Source: Certhia americana (taxonomy: Eukaryota; Chordata; Aves; Passeriformes; Certhiidae). From it: 64,000 nucleotides of DNA. Under the pieces are notes generated by a model. It was not told the origin of the DNA, searched no databases, and saw only the letters and a list, made by a program, of their open reading frames with translations. Made by a program: the position numbers and the translations under genes. Positions within the stretch are counted from its first letter, which is position 1, and each line of letters begins with the position of its first letter. Positions 36,201-51,200 of the stretch are shown here, one piece after another. The stretch lies in contig CM031857.1 in NCBI GenBank assembly GCA_018697195.1, positions 91,266,461 to 91,330,460 on the forward strand, given 5' to 3'.

Positions 36201-39200
36201 TGGATTTTTTAATTTTAAATAAATGTTGAACCTGTTCCTGTGAGTTTGGGTTCTGATAATGTAACTAAAATCCATTCTGTGCTTGACTAATGAAAGTGGA
36301 AATTTTGGCCAAAATCCCAGTAAGTTTCTGTGTGTAACATGTAGCCTGCTCATCTGCACACTTGAGGTTTGTCTGAGGACTTCTTGGAATTGACAGCTTA
36401 GGAAAAAAGTGGGTTGTCTGCCACATTTATCACCCATGTTTTTATGCATGTGACAGATGGGAAGCCTGTTCTTACCCTGCTCTTTATTCCTGTGTTAGGA
36501 GGGATGCTAGCACTGAAACCTCACCCTTCTGATACGGGATTTCCCTCGAAGCAGTCAGCTGTGTTAGCTCAGCTATAGACTTCAGGTGCATAGAGACTGA
36601 TAAATTAAAAATTCTGTGAAAGTCTCAGTTGTGAAAGGTGTGTGTGTGCCACTCTGGAGATGGTTTTCTCCCCCACCCCCTGATATTTGTGACCAAGGAA
36701 TACATAAAAGGCAAGGAATTTTGTTAGCATTAGCATCCTCTGTGTCAAGGAAGATGCATGTATCCAAAGGTGTTATTTGTTCTCTTGCTGTTTTTCAGGT
36801 TTGTAATTCTTGTTCCTTTCAGCACAGGATAAGTCTGAAGTAAGGTATTAATGTTTGGTTAGTGGGCTGTGTGCAACTTCTCTGTTCCTTGTATATGGTC
36901 AAGTTAGGCTGCTTTGTATATACACATCCTCTTTCTTGAAGAAAACTTTACAAGAGTTACCTGTTTAGTCTTTGGAAAGTAATTTATGATGTTCAAGTAC
37001 TCCTACAGAGCTGAGGGGCAAAAGCCTTAGACACTTAAGAGATCTATAAATTTAGTAGAGAAATATCTACTAACAATTCAAAACAAGAAGCTGGAAACAT
37101 CCATCTTAAACCATTTGTGTAGTTAACCTGTTGTGAATGTCAAGGACAAGGTCCTGATGTAATTGGGTGAAATTTAATTGGTAAATAATAAAGGAATTGA
37201 TGTTCTATGATTTAATGATTGTTCCTGCCCTTACATTCCCTGAGTTTCTACTTCTCCCTTTGTTTCCTCTCAGCACTTGTGTTGTTAGATTTGTGAGGAA
37301 GCTACACCATCAGGAGGAGCTGAAGGTTTCTGTTTATATAATGTCTGTGTGATAATTGTTCACTTTAGACTAAGGTGGGATTACTCTCCTTCCAAGTCTA
37401 CATTGTGCAATCCCCTGCCTGAAGTCTTCCATAAACCCTCATCAAGGAATTTTTTGCTTCTGCCCATGGTGGACTTAGAAGACTTCCACCTTCTCTGCTT
37501 GTTAAAGATTTATGTTGAGATGAATTTGTGGTTTGATGGACTGTGATTTCAGGCTGTCAGTGGTGGAGCCATTTTCTCTCCCCCCTTTTGGGGTCATCCC
37601 CTAAGTAGATGGCTTGCTTTGTTTCCAGAACCAGTCAGCTGCATAGGCCTAGTTACTGGGATTTAATTTTTTGCAAACAGCTCTGCCTCTGACAAATTCA
37701 TTGCAAGGTCTACCGAGATACATGGAAGAACTGTTTAGGGTTTTTTGGGGTTTTTTTTGTTGTTTTTTTTTTTTTTTAATTACCTACTTAAACTTTTTTT
37801 TTTCCCCTAAAACTAATGTTTGAAAGCTTTTTGTTGCTGTGCTGTAGGGAGTCCTCAGGGAGGGGCTTAAAGCTTTGCATGGTGCTGTGTGTCTGCAGTC
37901 AGCCACTGTGATGACTGTGGGGTCTGCCCCTGCAGTTGGAGCTGTTGCTGACCTTTCTCTTCCACACGTTCTCAGAGCGTCTAAGAATTACTGTACTGGC
38001 TTTGTATTGTCTTCTGGGTTTTTCCAGGCTATCCATTCACTTTATACTTACACCTGATCTTGCAGGGAGCTTGCTTACCTGTGCAGTAATTTCTATAATT
38101 TTCTTTTCCCCTCTGTGTTTGTAGGCTCCAGCAGTTAGACAGGGTTGCATGCCTCTCTACAGACAGAGATTTTCATCCTTCTGACAAAGAACTTCTTGTT
38201 CTTAGCTGTCTTTCACAAACCTCCCGGTAGTCTTAAAACTCTTAACAACTCTTAGTGCCTCCAATGGAAACAAATGGCATTGCTGTAAATATTCAAGCTA
38301 AATCTATTTGAGTTTGAAACCTAGAAAGATTTTTGTGTGCCAAAGTACTATTGGAGTTGTGCATGCTCTAGAAAGTAAAGTAGTGTTTTGGTCTTTGGGG
38401 AGCAATTTGCTACCTGAAGTCCACGCTCTGGCCTCAATTTAATCTCCAGAGTGGCAGTGGCAGTTTTGTTATTGCTGTTTGAATTTGGTTTTTCAAATTC
38501 TGAATTATTGGAATAGATGTTAAAATTTTATATCGGGGGAAAAGCATAGAGTTCATTCGAAGTTGATACGGAGGAAGTTTTACCTATGCTAATAACAGAG
38601 CAGGTGGGATTTGACAAAACAGTCAAAAATTCACAGTGAGGGAAAGTTCTGAAATTATGGCAGAGTTGTTGACTGTGGGACAGTCTTCAAATAAAACTGT
38701 TTACTAACGAGCCAGCCATATTAACAGAATTAAAGAATAGTTATGTTTCCTGTGCTGTGCATCAAAGTTTGTGGACAACTTCTAAGCAAGGAAAGATATG
38801 GGAGTGTGTGTGGCTTGGGCTTTATTTTGTGCTTATATTGATTTATTTTCCTATGTGGAAAAGGAATCTGCAGACTAGAAAAACAGTTAATGAACAAGAA
38901 ATTTAAAATGCTTCAACTAAAAATTTTCATCAACAGAGAAAAAGTTTAAGATAGTTGACTAAAGCAGAAGACTGATATAAAATTAATTTTTTTCAGGAAT
39001 ACTTCATAGAATCATAGAAAGGGTTCACTTGGAAGGTACCCTAAAGATCATCTAGTTCCAACCCTGTTGCCATGGGATGGGACACCTTCCACTGTACCAG
39101 GTTGCTCAAAACCCATCCAACATGGCCCTGAACGCTCCCAGGACAGGACATCCACAATTTCTCTTGGCAATCTGCTGTAGTGTCTCACCATCCTCACTGT

Positions 39201-42200
39201 AAAGAATTTCTTCCTAGCATGTCTCCTAAATGTCTCCTTTTTTATTTTAAAATCGTTTCTCCTTGTCCTGTTACGATCTGCCTATCGAAGTAAGAAGTTG
39301 CTCTCCCTGTTTTTTGTAACCCCCTTAAAGTACTGAAAGGTTGCAGTAAGGTCTCTGCAGAGAGCCTTCTCTTCTCCAGGCTGAACAACCCCAGTTCTCT
39401 CAGCCTGGTTTCACAGGAGAGGTGCTCCAGCCCTTTCACCATCTTTGTGGTGTCTTGTGGACCTGCTCTTAACAGGTGCAAGTCTTTTTGTGCTGGGGAC
39501 CCCAGAGCTGAACGCAGCACTCAGGTGGGATCTCATGAGGCCACGGTAAAGGGGAGAATCACCTCTCATCACCTCCTGGCCTTTCTTTTGAGGCAGCCCA
39601 AGGTGCGTTCAGGCCTTCTGGGCTATGAGCACACGTTGCTGCCTCATGTCCAGCTTTTCATCCATGAGAACGCCCAAGTCCTTCTCTGCAGGGCTGCTCT
39701 CAATGGGTTCTACCAGTCTGCTATTGTGTCTGGGATTGCCTCAACCCAGTGCAGCACCTTGCATGTCATAACCAGGCTGGGCCTAAAATTGCACATTTCA
39801 AACCCAATGTTTTCTGTAGGAGCAAGCAGTTTTGCTCACAATGCACATAGGTTCTCCTCAGGAACAAAATAGTAATGTTAATGGCATTTGAGACTAATCT
39901 TCTAGTTTGTCATTATATGACACATTAATGCAATTGCCTTTTTCCCCAGGTAATACTTCATAGTAATGTAGAACATTTGATATGAGTAAAACAGAGGAGA
40001 TACAGCAGCATAACTGTCTTGGCAAACATCATATGTACTCATGGTATATGTGAGAAGGTGGAAAGTTTAAAAGCTTTTCTTCCCAGCTTAGTTTTGAAAC
40101 AGCAGCACATAGGCATTTTGCCAACACTTTGTTACACGAAAGAAGTTTGTTGTTAGGGTTTTTTTCTTCAATATGTGTTATATTGATGATATATGTGCTG
40201 GTTTTGGCAGCATCTGTATCTGAAGTATTTTGCAGCAGTAATTTTTTCCCTGGTCACTGCCACTCCTACACCACTGATGCTGTTTAGAGTGTAACTGTTT
40301 TACAGAAATTTTGGTTTTTGTGTTAGAGGAAAATGGTTGCCTGGGATGATGGACAGCTGACTGGAGAGTTTGCTAATCTTTGAAGTCTTTCAAGAAAGAA
40401 AGAAACTGGTTTAACTAAACTTTCTTTAGCATGGTCCTATAGTTTAGGAATTGTTTCTAGATGTATTTGAATAACCAAATGTTGTCTTTTCAGGAAACAA
40501 GGTTTCTCACAATGATTTGGAAAAGCAGTTTCAATTTCTACTTAGGTTTTTCAGGACTTCTGCCTGCCCACGTTTGGAAACTAAATTGATAGATAACCAA
40601 CCTTATTTAAAGAAATATATAAGAGTATAAAGTGAATTTCAGTTCACTTCCCTAAAATTATAGGTAATGTTAGAAGCTTCTTTATAACAAAAGTCTTGCT
40701 GAATTTCAGCCGGTCCTCTGAAATACTGCGTTCTTGCAAGTATATTGGCTAATTATCTCTTTGTCTCATGAACTTTTCCTTTAAATTTAATCTTTAGTCC
40801 TATTTCTCCTTGCTTTCTTTAAAACCAGAGTATTTCTGTGCATTGCTTCTATATACTTTATTTTCATGTGCTACACTTGTATTTTCTTCAGCTTTAAAGT
40901 GCTGTTACCTGCCTTTTGAAGTAGTTCAATTCTAGTACTGCATTGCGTGTAAGAAAGTTTGAATGGCTGTATGGAGTAACAGATCTTTGAAAGATTGATG
41001 GGTTGCTTTGTTTAAAGGAGACAGTTTTTAAATTTTCATATTTTTTCTTGTGATTCACAAGTGCCAGTTCTCTCTTCAGCTGTGGCGCTGCTTATCAGTG
41101 TCAGTAATATCAGTGTCATTAAGGGATATAGTCTGAGGAGAAGTGACTGTCTCTGTCTCCATGCTCTGCTCTGATGTGACCTCTGGAAATCAAGTCATGA
41201 TCAATGTTGTTTTACCCCTTTAGCCTTCAGACAGCTGCATCAGATATATTGAGCTTGTTGTTATATAACAGAGTCATGCTGTAATCATTTTCTGATGAAG
41301 GATGTTCAAATAGATAGATGGCTGTATATTTTAAGTATGTCTGCTGTCATAATGATGATACTTCGAGGAGGGAAGCAATTAGATGTGCCTATTAGTTATA
41401 AGCTGTGTGAATTTTTATTGTACTGACACATATCTGTATTAGGTAATGTTTAATCACTTTAGGTACTGAAGTTATTTCATGAATTCATGAGAAATAATCT
41501 GCTGAAGAAACACCCACAGCAGGGAACTTTGTTTGTAAAAGAGAAGCTGGACTTGATATGAATAAAACATGAAAATCAGAATTAAATAAAATAGAAAACC
41601 AGTCTTGCTGCAGAGCTGTTGAATTGCTGGTGCAAATCAGCAATGTATAAAGAGCAGGTTACTTTTTTCCATGCTTTCAGTAGTGCAACAGGTTTAAAAA
41701 GCAGGATTTGTTGGATGGAATTGTAATCTTTCAAGCAGAGACCTTTCTCAGATGCCTTGTTAGGGCAGTATGGAAAAGGCTATACTGAATTTCAGTGCTA
41801 GCAAACTAGTCTTGTTATGGTTGGTGTTGAAATAGAAAGTTATTACAGGAGGTAATAGACTTTCACTAAAACTTCCCCATTACAGGAAAAGCTTGCCCCT
41901 TTCCTATCTGCTGCCGAGTACACAGTTGAGGAATTAATAGAATATATGCTGTTTGGGATAACTTAGTGCCAGTATTTGACTTTAACTGGCCATGCAGAAT
42001 ACTTTTTGAAATCTTGAGTTCTGTTATGACATGCATTAAACTTAAGAATTACACAGGAATGCTTCCTCATACTTAACTCTTCACACTCAGTTCATCGATA
42101 GCTGGATAGATAGATATAAATATTAAATATTTATATTTGTATTCTCAAAACATTATTGCAATTGAAAGGTTGCTTAGTCTAACAGTAGAGAAGGCATTTA

Positions 42201-45200
42201 TCATAGAGATCTGGGACCTTATAATAATAGTAGCATTTTCTTCTCTGACAATAGAACAATACTCTTGCTCCTTCTGTAGGCCAGTATTGTCAAATACTGT
42301 TCAATGTTAATGATTTTGGCTGAGCAGACTGTTTTCCTGATTATGTGAGGTATTTCTTTGTGTGAGTTGGTTAATGCTTGCTGTTCTACAGTTGTATTCT
42401 GGTGGAGCTGGACCAGTGGATGACATTTATAGTACAGGACAGTATAAAATGGACATTCAAGAAGAATGTAGGACATTCAAACACAATCTAGCATGTTGTG
42501 ATTTTTAAATTTCTAACTTCTTTCCATAAATTGTGGAAGATTTTAGTGCAGTTAATCAATATTTGACTCCTAGTATCCAAGGAATTTTTTTTTCCAATTG
42601 CAAATATTAGTTAATTTAGGAGATGGTAAACACTTAAAATATTTCTTCTATCAGTACTTTACCTTATTTCATTTTTCTGTTCCTTTTGTACATATTTGTC
42701 CTGGCCAGCATCCTTGGCTGATCCTTAGTTGCATTACTCGGCAGTTTTCCCTGAGAGCTGACTGCTCAACTGGCTAAACAAAACACATGAGGATGTGATG
42801 CATTTGCACACGTAATTGCTAAGCACAGAACAGACAATATGCAGAATTGCTTAGAATCTTTTTTCTGAAGTAAAAAGATTCAAATATGTGGCAAGCACAC
42901 TTGAATGTTTTCTTATGTACTTTTTTCCTTGTGTTATTACAGTTTTTTATAAATAAGGAATTAAAAATGTGTCTGACCTTTTTTAAGGGCACTGGACATG
43001 TCTGTAGGCTTACTGTTTGATTTTCAGGTCAGTAAATGGGAATATGACTATGCTGTAGAGGCATTAATATTGACCTGGCCCTACCTTGGTGTTAGCAGAC
43101 CGTTAGTTTTCCCAGAAAGCAAGATACTTGCACTAAAACAGTGCTGTTCAACAACAAGATTAAAACCAGAATTATTACATGAGGAAGAAGCAGTGGAAGG
43201 AGGTCACTGATTTGTGATCTCTGTGTTAGAAGTCACATTATGCATTGGGATGTGATGCTGATATCTCTGAGCTGACTTTGAACCAAAGGGTGAAACCATT
43301 CAAACTGTTTTAAACAAAATCAAACCTAAACCGAAGATGCAAACTGGTAAAACCACTGTATGTGGATATGGGTAGGTGGTGAACGTGAATGTATTGCTGT
43401 GGTGTGTGAGCTGAACTGTGTGACTGTGCCAGGTCCCACAGCATTTCTGTCCAAGGGGATGGGCAGAGCCCTTAAGTGTGCAAATGCTCTCTGAGAACTG
43501 GGTAGACCTAAGTGTCACTTTCAGCACATTATAGGAAGGGCTTATTCACAAACTGCCGTGCAGTGATTTGTGGAGTGTGTACAGGTGAGTGTGTTTAAAA
43601 TATCACATTAATACTATTCTAAATTGGATAAACTGGACTTTACTGCCCTCTGGTTACAAGCATACCTAACAATTGCAGCACAGTGTTATCAGACCTAAGC
43701 CAGGTATGTTTTTTCTGCTTTCAGGCATAGCAATGTAATATCATGTCTCACTTTTTTTTAAAATTACTTTTAATAGAACTTTAGCATTCTCCTTAACTGA
43801 CAATTTTCTTTTTTTTCAGCTGATGCAGCCCAACAGTTTCAGTATGCAGTGAGAGTTATTGGAAGCAATTTTGCTCCCACTGTTGAGCGTGATGAATTTC
43901 TTGTAGCAGAGAAAATCAAGAAAGAACGTAAGTGTGTCTTGTTCCTTTCTTAGAAATGCTTTTTTTTTTATGAAGTTAATCAGGTTATTTCTCTGGAAAG
44001 GGGGCAACTCTGCCTCACAGATCGTTACCTAATCTATTATTAATGCTTACTTCCTGAAAATCTCATGATGTAAATGCCATTAATTTCCTAGTGAATATTC
44101 CTGAGTGGCTGTTTGTATTAACAATTCAGATTTTTCTGAATACTCAGCATAAACTTTCCTTGCTGCTTTGTATCTTGGCCACTATGAAGAGCAATTAATA
44201 CTGCACTCCTTTCACCTTAGTAGTACTCAGAATTTATGAATTTGTAACTCTTCTTAGAAGAGTAAAAAACTGGTATTTTGAGATGTGTACTTCAGGAACA
44301 TTACACATTGGCACAATTAATTTCATGAGCACCTGTTTGAAACTTGCTGAATGAGCATCCTGGGAATTGATTGAATGGTTTGTGACTTACCTGACTTGCC
44401 TTAGTTCCTCTACAAGTTTTCTGCAGCCACCTTCTTAAAAACAGAATCACAGACATGTCTTTGTAAGGGATGTTGCATTTCCATTCTGTTGTGCTCTCTG
44501 CTGCTCTGAGTCAAGTGTTGCACTGTGTGTTTTCAAAGGGAAGGTGATGAATTCTTCTTGAAAAGCCAAATACTGCTTTCAGCAGATTCTGCTGCACAGC
44601 AGCATGTCCAGAAACAATTACTTGAATTGTGCTAATGAAATTAAAGCTTCATATTTAAGCTTTGAATATTTAGAGATTGAATTAGGATAACTGATGTCAG
44701 TGGTTGTAACTGGTTTAAGGTCCGTGTGTGTTTTTTGCTAATGCAGAGCTTCCGTGACTTGCTGGTAGACAAATCAGCCCATTAGAATTCCTCTAGCTAC
44801 AACTCCAAACCACTGGAATATAAAATATATACTTTCTGTCATGCTTTGGCTACGTGTACACAGCACATTATATATTCTTTGGGGTTGTTGCCATTTTTCT
44901 GAAGAGGAAGAGGACTCTCACTTATCCTCCTCCCAAACTTCAGCTTGTAGGCTTATATTAGTGGCCATGTAACAAGTGACTGGATATATATCCTTCTAAC
45001 TTTGTTTATTTTGGAGATAACACACAAGTAATGACTTACTTGGCAAAGTGTACTTACCACTGACATTTGATGCTAATTAGCATTTCTAGCATTTCATAGC
45101 TATTTTTCTTATCACTGAAGTTTCTTCAGATGTCTTTATCGCCTTGGTTTTCTTTTAATGTAGCTCTTTCTTGATACAACATAGCTTTCTAAGAAATCTT

Positions 45201-48200
45201 AGTTGGAAGATGTGTCTCCTGAGAAGTTACTTCTGTAACTGACATTGATTTGAGGCTGTTTTTTGTAATATATGAAAGTTGTGTTACCCTGGAATTCTGC
45301 CTGCCCTGCAGCAAATGGCATTACTACTTTTTTCCCTGATTTCATTGTCTGAAATAGAAACAATTACACTCTAGTTTTGGAGCAATTACATGTAGTTTTT
45401 ATAACATTTTTTAATGCATACCTGCTTTCAGTTGTGTCTTCAGTCCCTTAGGTCCCTGAACCTACTGAATGGCAGACTAGACTGTACCAGGACACTTACT
45501 TAAAAAATGTATATTTTAATTGAACTAAGAAAAGCAGGTACTTACATTGAATCACTTGCATTGCAAGAACTCTCAGGGCTGGAATGCAGATTAGATGGCA
45601 ACAGGCAAAGTGTTGAGTAAATATAGTGAAACAGTCCAGCATCATGAAGCTTTCTTGGTTGCATTTTGTAATTTACCACAAGTATATGTTAAGACTTGAT
45701 TATTACACTTCTTTCAAATTTTTAATCTACTTTTTTTCTTTTTAATAGTTGTGCGACAAAGAAGGGAAGCAGATGCTGCTTTGTTTTCAGAACTCTACAG
45801 AAAACTCGGTTCACAGGTAGTTTTAATAAATGTGTAAAGAGTAAAGATCATAAGCATCCTGCTGATGTTAGAGTTGTTTTGGAGAGTGCTCAGGTCATGA
45901 ACAATGTTTTTTCTGGGAGGATGGTTAAATACTCAAACAGCTTGGCTAGGAAAGTTGTGGAGTCTTCATCCTTGGAGAGAAGTAAAAACGTCACTGGACA
46001 CAGTCATGGGCACCCAGCTGTAGATGACCCTGCTTTGAACAGGGGGATTGGACCAGACAGCTTTTAGAGATGCCTTTGAACCCTAGCTATATTTTTAGTA
46101 TTTGATTCAAGTTACATGAAGGGGTTCTTCATTTGAAGAAAGGAACTCTGTAAAAATAAAGGGTTCATTTTATATGTAAAAATGATGAATTTTCTTGTCA
46201 TTTATTTTACAGAAATGCCTTGCAGTGTATTAATTTTACTAATCTAGTGTTCTCATGCATCTGAATTTTTAAGTACTCCAGGTCTTTAGCACTGAAGGTT
46301 AAGGGTTTGCTGGCTTGGATGACTCTAGTACCAGTGTTAATCAAAGAATACTGCATGCCAATAGTCTGACAAAAGGTGTTAGTGTGTAGAAAATGCGAGT
46401 TTAACATGTTAATGCTAAGATTAAGATTACTAAAAAGGTATTCTGTGGAGAGTACGACTAGTCAGAGCTTGGTTCTCCTCCCCTCTTCCATACTTGACTT
46501 TACTTACTCATTACTTTGTTAGTGTTTGGAGCTCAAGTTACTCAGCAAGTTGTTGTGGTTTTGATATCCTGGGGGTTTGTGTATTAATTGAACTGGTTTG
46601 TATAGCAGAGCGCTGATTGGCAGACAACTCTTAATACGACCTTTGTGTAATGTGTTTCTGTAGCTTATGTCCTGCATTGTCATTTGGCAAGCAAAGTGAT
46701 GCAGAGGAGGATGACTAATCTTTGGAACAAAGTGCTTTGCCTGTTACATGTTTGCTTATTCTTCTGAATGTAATGCAGGCTATCTCCTGGTATTTTATTG
46801 CCTCCTCAAACATTTAAGGTTCTTTTAAACTTTCCTTTTTCCTCTGCTAGCATCTTACGTATATGAAATAGTATCACGGCTTCTTTAAAATTCACACAAC
46901 TAATTATTATTCAGTCTGCTGTTAGGTTTATTACTGATGGTGTACAATCATTTCTTTTTCCCGTGAGCGTAGGGAACGACTTAAAGGGATATACATTTTC
47001 TGAATCAATGAGTCTCTTCTTCCAACAATTCTCTTGAAAGCAGTTGGGAGGGGAAAAAAAGCATGTGTGAATCTGTTTTAACTTTATTTCATCTATTACT
47101 CCAAACAGGAAAGGAGGTCAGTGCTTATTTTTATGGCAGCCTGCCAGTTGAGCAAACCACGCTTCTTGGAGCACTTGGATTTATTCTCTCCTGGCCAGTA
47201 GAAGAAGCAGTTGCTGCTTCTTCTTCACCACTTCTTAATCAGTTGCTTTATTAGTCACCTGCAAAAGATGCAATGTCTCTACATTTTCCTTGTTCTTGAG
47301 ATTAAAGCAGAAGATAATAGAATTGTGCTCTGCATAATAATATAGAATGTCTCCATTTTCTCTTATATAAAAACGTAGAGTTTTGGTAAATTATATTGCT
47401 TCATAAGGGATGGAGTCTGTGTTGAATATTCATATGACTCAAGTTTGCTTTATATTCAACATTGCTTAGTATTGCAGATCATAGCCTGAGGGAATTTGTG
47501 TAAGTTTCTTTGACTCAGCTTAATGTCCATCATAAGGTTCTATGCCCCTGGTAAATTCAGGTACAAGTGTTAGTGTCACAGAACTATAGAGTATCGTATC
47601 TAGGAATGTGCATATGTAAAATAAATAATTTCAGTATTTGCCTTCATTTTAACGTATTCTGTTTGTAGCTTGGGCTTTAGTTGAAGTTGGTCAGCTTTCT
47701 GCTGAGATCTAAAACTACTGGCAGTCTTATTCTAAAAGTCTGTATGTGTCTGTTTGCTAAAGACTATATTGTGTATTCCTCAAGTTTCATATTAGCAGTG
47801 TATCTAAATCTATGAAAATTTTGATAGCTCTGTTAAATGGCATTTAAAGTAATGGAAATTGAAACCCTTACTTTCAAGGCCTCCCTGTAAAGGAGAGTGG
47901 AGGGGAAAAAGGAGAAAAGACAGCTGTTTCTTGCTTAAAACTTCACGAAGACTTTTCCTTTTTCATGTTTGGGTTAAATTAATGGCTGCATCTGAGATGT
48001 TTTAAGTGGTGAGAGTGTGTGGGAATGGTGGTAACAGTTCAGCTCTGTACAGACCTCATTCTTAGTAGCTATGGATTTTAAATTGAGCCTGCTTGCTGAT
48101 CTCAGAGCAGGTGAGAATTCATGATTTGAACACAGTGCAAAAATGAATAAAATTCGCAGTACAGAGGCTGCACTGCACATTCCCAGTTTTTTCGAGAACA

Positions 48201-51200
48201 TGGCTCTGAGTTAGTCTTATTTATCTGGAAAGTTTATTTATATGTGTATATATTAGGAAGTTGGATAATTAAAATGAATTTTGTTATTATCAAGACTTAA
48301 ACTTACTTATGTGTCTTCATCATTCTTTGAAGGGCATTTTGAAAAACAAATGGTCGATACTCTACCTCCTGCTTAGCCTTAGTGAAGATCCACGTAAACA
48401 GTCTAGCAAGGTAGGTGAGGAGACTTTTGTTGCTTCTGAGAAACAGTAAATGTGACACTTATTTTAGATGTCTTTAAGAATATTTATCCAGACTTAACCA
48501 ATACCTCAGGTTGTTTTCTTGATATCTGTGTGTGAGGCTGAAAGGAAGAAAACATTTGACTTAAGTGTCTGTAATATTTAGTGCAGTTTTCTTACACTGC
48601 AGTAAAAATATGAGCTGTCCAAGACGTGCAGCTGAAGTTTTGAGTCTATTAGATGGGTGGTTTTTATGTTTGCTTTCTGCTTGGTGGTGTGATGTCTGCT
48701 TGTGTGATAATGAGTTTTAAATGGAGTAGGGAAAGCAAAATGCAGTTGCAGCTCTGCTGGCACCAAAGTGCTTTTTGAAACTATTGCTAATGACAATTTG
48801 CAGGAAAAAAGAAGTTGTATTGCTAAAAGTACTGTTACTCATTGTAAGGCACTTTTTTGTCATGATAATTGCATTAGCAAAGGTTTTTTTGCGTGAACAT
48901 GGTCTTCAGCTATTTCTTGTGTTCCTGACATTACGCTCCTGCTAACTGGAGATGTGACTTAAAGCAATTCCCTCATCTTTTTTTTTTATTATTCCTTCCC
49001 TTTTCAAATGTTTTTCTTTTCAGGTGTCAAGTTATGCCACGCTTTTTGCTCAAGCATTGCCACGGGATGCTCACTCAACCCCTTATTACTATGCCAGGCC
49101 TCAGACTCTTCCATTGAATTACCAAGACCGCAGTGCTCAGTCTGCCCAGAGTTCCTGCAGCATGGGGAGCAGTGGGATCGGCAGCATCAGCCTGTATGCC
49201 CTAAATGGGCCAACTCCAACGCCACAATCACTCATTCCAGGGTAAATTTCATGTGACAGGTTGCTTTTTTTCTTTTATTTTCCTATTTGCCTTTTTTCTA
49301 TTTTTATTTTCTTTCTTCCACATCTGCTTTTGTATGCCATTGGAAATTCCAATTTAGGTGCAGAGAAACTGAGTTCCTGAGCTGAACAGTTCAGAATATC
49401 AGGTGCTGGCATATGACCATATGACACCATAAATGGCTGCCCAAATGAGTCCATTTTTAATCACTATCTTCTTGTCTCTTGATTTTCCTTCCCACCCCCA
49501 AGAGTTGTGAAACAAACATGAAATCACAAGATGCATCTTCAGAAAGGACCAAAGCTTTTTTTTTTTGAGTTGAAGAGATATTTTTAGTATGACATGAGTT
49601 ATTAAATTCATATTATGGAATTAGCTGACAGAACTGAATTTTATTGTTATTAATAGGCTTTACAATACAAATACTGCAGTAGTAATAAGATGCTGTAGTT
49701 CAGGATTCTGGAAGTGCAAGCGTGGTAAAAAGCAATATTCCATTCATGGACTTCAGACTAGGAGACTTGGGGCTCTTCTGGGACCTTCTTGGAAAGATCC
49801 CCTGAGAGGCTGCCCTGGAGGAAAGAGGGATTAAGGAGAGAACAGAATAGGATAATTCTGTTTGAAGGGATCTACAACGATCACCTGGTTCAACTGCCAG
49901 ACTAGAGAGCTGCTTGATAGTCAAGGATGACCTCCTGCAAGCTTAAGAAAGAAATGGGCAAGGAGAAGTTAAAAATGTTGGAAGGCCTGCATGGAGAAAC
50001 AAGTTGTTTATGACAAAACTCAGATATAAAAAAGTGTACCAAGGATGAAATCAGTGCAAAGGACCATCCAGGGGCAGAGTGACTGAAATGAAATCCTAAA
50101 CTGACCTAGAGCTTAATCTGTCAAGGAGCATGAAGGGTAACAGCAGATATTTCTGCAACTACATAAGCAGTAAAGGAAGGCTAGAGAAAACATGGGAGCA
50201 TGGAGCATGGACTTGGGTGACAAATGTGGAAAAAGTTGAGGTGCTTGGTGCTTGCTTTGCCTTTGTGCTGGCAAAGTCAGTGCAGGACACTGAGACCCTT
50301 GGGAAAGTCTTTGTTCTCTGGAAAGATTGTCCAGGTATGTTATAGACAAGAAGTGGGGGGACTAGGAGTAGTCAGCACAGAGTTCAGAAAGGCATGCTTG
50401 ACCAGTCTTACAGCCTTCTGTGATGAGATGACTGACTTGGTGAACAAAGGGAAAGCAGTAATTGTTGCTTATTTCAACCTTACTAAGGCTTTTAATGCTT
50501 GTCTACCTGTGACAGCCTTATTGACACACTTAATATAATAAAACATGGGCTAGGTAAGGTGACAGTGAGGTGAACCTGCTAGACTCAAAAGCATTATGAT
50601 CAGTGGCATAAAGACCAGTTGGAACCCATTCCCCAATGGGGTAACTGGAAGTTGCATCTTTCATCTTGCCTGATGGCACAGGGTGAATCTTTGGCAACTT
50701 TGCAGATGATACAAAGCTGGGAGGCGTGTTTGTTAAAGGAGGTCATTAATTTGCTTCTCAGAGGGAGCTCAGTGGGCTCCAGAAAGGCTCACAGGAGCCT
50801 GCTGTGGTTCAAAGTCCTGTACCTGGGAAGGAATAAAGTACATACTGGTACATATGTATTCTGCAGCTTTGCAGAAAATGTCCTGGGATTCCTGGTAGAC
50901 ATCAAGTTGAACATGATGTGCAACGTGTGGTGAAGAAGGCTATGAGCCTCCTAGATTGTGTTACAAAGGACATCACCAGGAGGGTGAGGCCAAATAAGAC
51001 TTCTCACTGCTCAGTACTGATGAGGCTACATCTGAGAAGCTGTGTCCAGTTCTAGTACAAAGAAAAGGTGTAGGCAAGCTGGAAGAAGGAGTCTGGAGAA
51101 GGAAGCACAAAACCATTTAAGGGCTGAAGATCTGACATACAAGGGGAAGCTGAGACCTGGAGTTGTTCAGCCTGGAGAAGAAAAGTCTTGGGATCTTACC

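Larger units (their letters stand above)
33275..43819 (+). other. TUBGCP3: TUBGCP3 intron 1
   Basis: 10,545 bp, GT-AG, phase 1. It contains the tail of the CpG island, a forward CR1 (34290-35218), a CR1 tip (35309-35357), the duplicated block (36975-37585), a T-rich tract (37737-37804) and a reverse CR1 (39004-39860). Nothing further was recognised from about 39860 to the acceptor. A 70-codon frame at 42998-43210 has no family resemblance. Confidence 0.9.

Noticed and set aside
42998..43210. 70-codon open frame within intron 1 as an alternative exon
   Set aside because: No family resemblance, and it would interrupt the exon 1 to exon 2 frame that matches known GCP3.
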